A stretch of DNA of 64,000 bases from Streptomyces guryensis (GTDB taxonomy: Bacteria; Actinomycetota; Actinomycetes; Streptomycetales; Streptomycetaceae). The first letter of the stretch is position 1, and the number at the start of each line of letters is the position of its first letter. The position numbers and the translations under genes are program-made. The stretch is taken from the NCBI RefSeq assembly GCF_021261325.1, contig NZ_JAJSBI010000018.1:124001-188000 (forward strand). The letters are read 5' to 3'. The notes beneath the pieces are model-generated. The model had not been told where the DNA came from and made no database searches. It saw only the letters and a program-made list of their open reading frames with translations. Below are positions 59,846 through 64,000 of this stretch, in pieces.

Positions 59846-59920
59846 GTCACGTCATCCGCAGTCGGCCGGCTTCTTCTCTGGACCAGCTGCCGGAGCCGCT
59901 ACCGCCTGTCCGGGCCGCTT

Positions 59921-60684
<764 letters not shown>

Positions 60685-60688
<4 letters not shown>

Positions 60689-61641
60689 AGCAGTGACTCC
60701 CTCGTGGTGGGAACTGGCTGGCCGGCCCCGGGATCGGCCGAGGTGGCGGCCGGGGTCAGCCGTGCCCGGGTCGAGCGGGAGAAGCGGCGCTCGATCATGG
60801 ACTGCGGCACGCTCAGCACCAGCGTCATGATCAGGTACCAGAGGCTGGCCACGATCAGCAGCGGAATGGTCTGGTAGGTGCGGGCGTAGATCGCCTGTGC
60901 GCTCTGCAGCAGGTCGGCGACGCCGAGCACGCTTACCAGCGAAGTCTCCTTGAGCATGCCGATCACCTGGTTGCCGGTGGCGGGGATGATCGCCGGCATG
61001 GTCTGCGGGATGATCACATGCCGCAGTTTGGTGAACCCCGACATGCCCAGGGACTCTGCGGCCTCGTGCTGTCCGCGGCTGACCGAAGCGAACCCGCCGC
61101 GGATGATCTCGGACATGTAGGCGGCCTGGTTGAGCGTCAGTCCCACGATGGCCGCGGTCATCGGTGTCATGATCGCGTTCACGTTCACCGGGGTGGAGAT
61201 GTCGGTGAACGGGACGCCGATCGAAAGGTTCGGGTACAGCGCCGCGATGTTGAACCAGAAGACCAGCTGCACGAGCACCGGGGTGCCGCGGAAGAAGGTG
61301 ATGTAGAGCTGGGCCAGCCAGGAAATGGGGCGCTGGTGCGACATGCGCATCACCGCCAGCACCAGCCCCAGCAGCGTGCCCAGAGCCATGCTCGCCACGG
61401 TCAGAAGCAGCGTGATCAGCAGGCCGTTGAGGATGGTTTGCGTGGTGAAGTAGCTGAACACCACCGGCCAGCGATAGTTCTCGTTCGTCACCGCGGTCCA
61501 CACCAGACCGGCGACGATCGCGATCGCGACGGTCCAGGTGACGTAGTCGCGCGGACGTTTCGGCGTGATCCGCTTCTTTTCTTCGGCCAGTAGTGGTGGC
61601 ACCGGTCGGCTCCTGGTCGTCGTGGTCTCGATCACGTCCAT
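60685..61641 (-). CDS. Polar amino acid ABC transporter permease
   Basis: A 318-residue HisM-type permease. After a cytosolic tail (PLLAEEKKRITPKRPRDYVT) come segments VAIAIVAGLVWTAVTN, ILNGLLITLLLTVASMALGT, FFRGTPVLVQLVFWFNIAAL and MTAAIVGLTLNQAAYMSEI, then the EAA loop QHEAAESLGMSGFTKLRHVI. The end is a 30-residue Pro/Thr-rich tail. It is similar in plan to the permease at 684, yet clearly a different gene. ATG 61641 starts seven bases after the lipoprotein stop; its own stop overlaps the ATPase start. Confidence 0.9.
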
Positions 61642-61648
61642 CGGCGTG

Positions 61649-62668
61649 TCAGTCCTGCGGGACGGCCATGGCCGCGGTCTTGATCCCGAGGTCCGGGAAA
61701 CCCCAGCGGCCCAGCGCCTGGGCGTACTTGGGGCTGTCGATGACCGACTGGATGGCAGCCTTCACCGCGGGGGTCAGCGGCGAGTCCTTCTTCAGGGCGA
61801 CGGTCGCGGTCTTGGCGGTCACCATGGGCTGCAGGACGTCGAACGTCCTGGGCTGCTGCTCGGCCGCCCACCCGAGCGCGATGAAGTCGTACATCACCGC
61901 GTCGATCCGCTTGGAGACCAGCTGGGTGAGAGCGTCGTTCACGCTGGGCAGCGTCACCGCCTTGATGGCCGGCTTGCCCTTGCTCGTACAGTCCTGCCTG
62001 GACAGCTGGGGCAGCCACTGCAGCTCCTGGGTGCTGCCCGACGTGACACCGACGCGGTGCCCGCACAGCGTGTGGGTGCCCAGCTTCTGCGGGTTCCCGT
62101 AGGGGACGGACACTCCGGTCCCGGAGTTGACGTAGTCGACCATGTCGAGCACCTTCAGCCGGTCCTTCGTGGCGCCCATGGTGGAGGCGGTGAAGTCGTA
62201 CCGGTTGGCCTGCAGTCCGGTGATGATGGTGTCGAACTTGATGTTGTTGATCTGCAGCTTCAGGCCGAGCTTGGCGGCGATCAGCCGGGCCATGTCCGGG
62301 TTGAACCCGATCGGGGTCTTGTTGTCCGATGCCATGAACGTGGTGGGCGGGAACGTCAGGTCCATCGCCACCGAGAGCGTGCCCTTGGCCTTCACCGCGG
62401 CGGGCAGCAGCCTCACCGCGTTCTGGTCCGGCTTCACGCCGACCGAGATGTCGTCGGTGTGCTCGGCGGACGGGCCGGATCCTCCGCCCTGCGCCGTGCT
62501 CTTCGCCCCCACGTTCTGCCCGGTGCCGCTCGCCCCGCACGCGGCGAGCGCGAGGGCCAGAGCGGTCGTGACGATCGGGATGCTCAAGTGTCTGTTGACC
62601 TGCATGGCGGCGGCCACAGCGCCTGCGGTGCGGAGTACGGTTCTGCGGCCTGTCCGGTTGCTTTCCAT
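61649..62668 (-). CDS. ABC transporter substrate-binding lipoprotein with extended N-terminus
   Basis: A 339-residue family 3 binding protein. AGGAGG (complement of 62677-62682) is eight bases from ATG 62668, fixing a start that gives MESNRTGRRTVLRTAGAVAA before a second complete signal, MQVNRHLSIPIVTTALALAL, ending in the lipobox ALAAC. The mature domain has LSVAMDLTFPPTTFMASDNK, FNPDMARLIAAKLGLKLQIN, TIITGLQANRYDFTASTMGA and GHRVGVTSGSTQELQWLP. The front part has a Tat-like Arg pair. It binds the importer's ligand, likely an amino acid or amine. A HAD gene lies 181 bp upstream in the same direction. Confidence 0.87.
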   Translation of the reverse strand: MESNRTGRRTVLRTAGAVAAAMQVNRHLSIPIVTTALALALAACGASGTGQNVGAKSTAQGGGSGPSAEHTDDISVGVKPDQNAVRLLPAAVKAKGTLSVAMDLTFPPTTFMASDNKTPIGFNPDMARLIAAKLGLKLQINNIKFDTIITGLQANRYDFTASTMGATKDRLKVLDMVDYVNSGTGVSVPYGNPQKLGTHTLCGHRVGVTSGSTQELQWLPQLSRQDCTSKGKPAIKAVTLPSVNDALTQLVSKRIDAVMYDFIALGWAAEQQPRTFDVLQPMVTAKTATVALKKDSPLTPAVKAAIQSVIDSPKYAQALGRWGFPDLGIKTAAMAVPQD

Positions 62669-62849
62669 GGCGGTGCCTCCTGGAGAACGGTGGGGATACG
62701 GGGAATCGGTGATGCGGGGACGACGTGCGGATCGGACGGGGGGTGGGGCGTCGTCGGTCGGCGGCCGGAAACGCGTAGGGCTCATGGGCGGCCGCGCGAG
62801 ACCGGGCGCCTGTCGGGAAGGTGCTGTGTGACTGGGTGTGCGTCGCGCG

Positions 62850-63530
62850 TCAGATGCCCAGCATCTGGTTGAGCTCGTTCAGGGACTTGACGGTCACGTA
62901 GTCGTAGCCGTGGGTGACCGGGTCGCAGCCGCGGTCCAGGAGGACGAGGTTGCGGAAGCCCATGTCGTGCATCGGCATCAGGTCGTAACGGGTGTGCGAG
63001 GAGACGTGCACGAAGTCCTCGGGGGACGCGTCGAGCTGGTCGAGCATGTACTCGAACGCCGCGTACCGGGGCTTGTAGTAGCCGGCCTGCTCCGCGGTGA
63101 AGACCGCGTGGAAGTCCGCCCCGAGCCGGGGCACGCTCTCCTCGAGGAAGGCGTCCCCGGCGTTGGAGAGGATCACCAGCTTGTAGTTCTCGCCCATCTT
63201 CTTCAGCGGTTCCGGCACGTCCGCGTGCGGGCCCCAGCTGCGCACGCCGTCGGCGAACCGCTTGCCTGCGTCCGGGGCGGCCTTCACGCCCCACTTGCGG
63301 CAGACCCCCTCGAAGGCGTCCTGCAGAGTCTGCTCGTAGGGGTAGTACTTGCCGAGGACCGAGTCGTAGCGGTAGCCGCGGAACTCCTTCACGAACTGGT
63401 CCCAGTGTTCGGCCGGGATCTGGTCGCCGACGAGTTCACGCGTGATGGGGGTCATCGGCCACTCGATCAACGTGCCGTAGCAGTCGAACGAGACGTACTT
63501 CGGGCGGAACTGGAACGAGGGAATGGGCAT
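62850..63530 (-). CDS. HAD-superfamily hydrolase, haloacid dehalogenase type II-like
   Basis: A 226-residue enzyme. The nucleophile motif is VSFDCYGTLIEWP with Asp16. Motif II is LVILSNAGDAFLEESVPR. Motif III Lys is in AEQAGYYKPRYAAFEYML and motif IV in VHVSSHTRYDLMPMHDMGFR. The pattern and length are those of type II haloacid dehalogenases, many of which act on phosphorylated or other small molecules. ATG 63530 is preceded by GTGGAG. It sits between the importer and SolA-like genes, all minus strand. Its step in the pathway is not clear from sequence. Confidence 0.85.
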   Translation of the reverse strand: MPIPSFQFRPKYVSFDCYGTLIEWPMTPITRELVGDQIPAEHWDQFVKEFRGYRYDSVLGKYYPYEQTLQDAFEGVCRKWGVKAAPDAGKRFADGVRSWGPHADVPEPLKKMGENYKLVILSNAGDAFLEESVPRLGADFHAVFTAEQAGYYKPRYAAFEYMLDQLDASPEDFVHVSSHTRYDLMPMHDMGFRNLVLLDRGCDPVTHGYDYVTVKSLNELNQMLGI

Positions 63531-63649
63531 GGAAGTGCTCCACTTTCTTGCGTCGGGGAACTGGGCAGGGCCGGCGAGGACCCTTTTTGGGCATGCTCAC
63601 GAAAGAGATGTCGGGAGTGTGGGGTGATGACGCCGACAATCGCCGGGGA

Positions 63650-64000
63650 TCAGGTGGCGCCGACTCCTGCCGGAGCGAGGAAGTCGACGGGGTGCTGCGT
63701 GGTGCCGTCGAGCGCCAGGTCGGCGGCGATCTCTCCCATCGCGGGCGAGATCTTGAAGCCGCTGCCGGAGAACCCGGCCAAGACGATGATGTCGTCCTCG
63801 CCGGGGAGATGACCGACGAGCGGGTTCCCGGACTGCGTGTAGCCCTCCATGTAGGCCGACATCCTGATGGGGTCGGGGTTCAGGTCGGGCATGAGTTCAC
63901 CGATCAGCTCGCGGAAGATGCCGAGTTCCTCGGGGCGGACCGTACGGTCGAGCTGTTCGGGCTCGGGCACCGGCGCATGGTATTTGAGGGAGAGACCGAG
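63650..64000 (-). CDS. SolA-like (sarcosine/N-methyl amino acid) oxidase, C-terminal part
   Basis: The gene enters from beyond the window end; about 116 codons are seen. The frame runs from LSLKYHAPVPEPEQ through IFRELIGELMPDLNPDPIRM, AYMEGYTQSGNPLVGHLPGE and the flavin-binding close IIVLAGFSGSGFKISPAMGE, IAADLALDG. This is the typical C-terminus of monomeric sarcosine oxidase or N-methyltryptophan oxidase. These oxidise secondary amines, releasing formaldehyde or an aldehyde and peroxide. The Cys that binds FAD covalently would lie in the same region in true MSOX; none is visible here, suggesting non-covalent FAD. It leads the minus-strand amine block. Confidence 0.8.
   Translation of the reverse strand, partial: LGLSLKYHAPVPEPEQLDRTVRPEELGIFRELIGELMPDLNPDPIRMSAYMEGYTQSGNPLVGHLPGEDDIIVLAGFSGSGFKISPAMGEIAADLALDGTTQHPVDFLAPAGVGAT

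Overview
The window looks like a stretch of a Streptomyces (or close relative) chromosome. It is very GC-rich, many genes start with GTG behind purine-rich ribosome binding sites, and most gene families are typical of streptomycetes. There are no tRNA or rRNA genes, no phage and no intact insertion sequence. At least nine frameshifted or truncated gene remnants and one short IS30-like scrap suggest a chromosome-arm region undergoing slow decay. The monomeric isocitrate dehydrogenase gene lying a few kb from a SoxR-box ABC exporter recalls the S. coelicolor SCO7000-SCO7008 neighbourhood (from memory, not checked).

Layout. 0-8.2 kb: end of a glutathionyl-hydroquinone reductase, then a sulfur-acquisition locus: Cys-containing leader peptide, amino-acid-type ABC importer (permease, ATPase, lipoprotein), a frameshifted GNAT acetyltransferase, a second Cys leader peptide, two intact LLM flavin monooxygenases and a decayed third. 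8.2-16.5 kb: lipoprotein, CtaG-like membrane protein, RlmA-type methyltransferase, broken P-loop kinase, FAD oxidase, amino acid permease, and an NAD-dependent dehydrogenase divergent from a TetR regulator with two palindromic operators. 16.5-20.9 kb: hypothetical gene interrupted by IS30 debris, astacin-like metalloprotease divergent from a LuxR/P-loop regulator, poly-Ser secreted protein. 21.0-26.3 kb: TPR-CHAT protease divergent from a cytosolic S8 protease, an ECF-like sigma factor and a small acidic protein; this is the most interesting module. 26.3-38.2 kb: P450, N-formylglutamate amidohydrolase/YciI pair, isocitrate dehydrogenase, secreted M1 peptidase, MscS channel, enoyl-CoA hydratase, SDR, LPG-synthase-like membrane protein. 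38.2-44.1 kb: SoxR-box promoter driving an apparently leaderless ABC exporter, GABA-type permease, GntR regulator, second APC permease.

44.1-52.3 kb: glycosidase remnant, AraC/VirS-like regulator divergent from an MFS transporter, then a flavin monooxygenase-SDR-aldehyde dehydrogenase operon resembling the mycobacterial virS/mymA set, followed by 1.4 kb of gene debris. 52.3-55.8 kb: ClC channel, zinc-ribbon protein divergent from a MarR regulator with a perfect palindrome between them, large terminator. 55.8-64 kb: an amine or amino-acid catabolic block, all on the minus strand: hydroxyacid dehydrogenase, succinate-semialdehyde dehydrogenase, FAD amine oxidase, polar amino acid ABC importer, type II HAD hydrolase and the end of a SolA-like oxidase.

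How they work together. The first locus plausibly imports a cysteine thioether, N-acetylates it and oxidatively releases sulfur, with translation of the Cys leaders sensing cysteine; the broken acetyltransferase suggests the pathway is impaired or relies on another copy. The CHAT/S8/sigma genes look like a cytosolic proteolytic signalling pathway with a transcriptional output.
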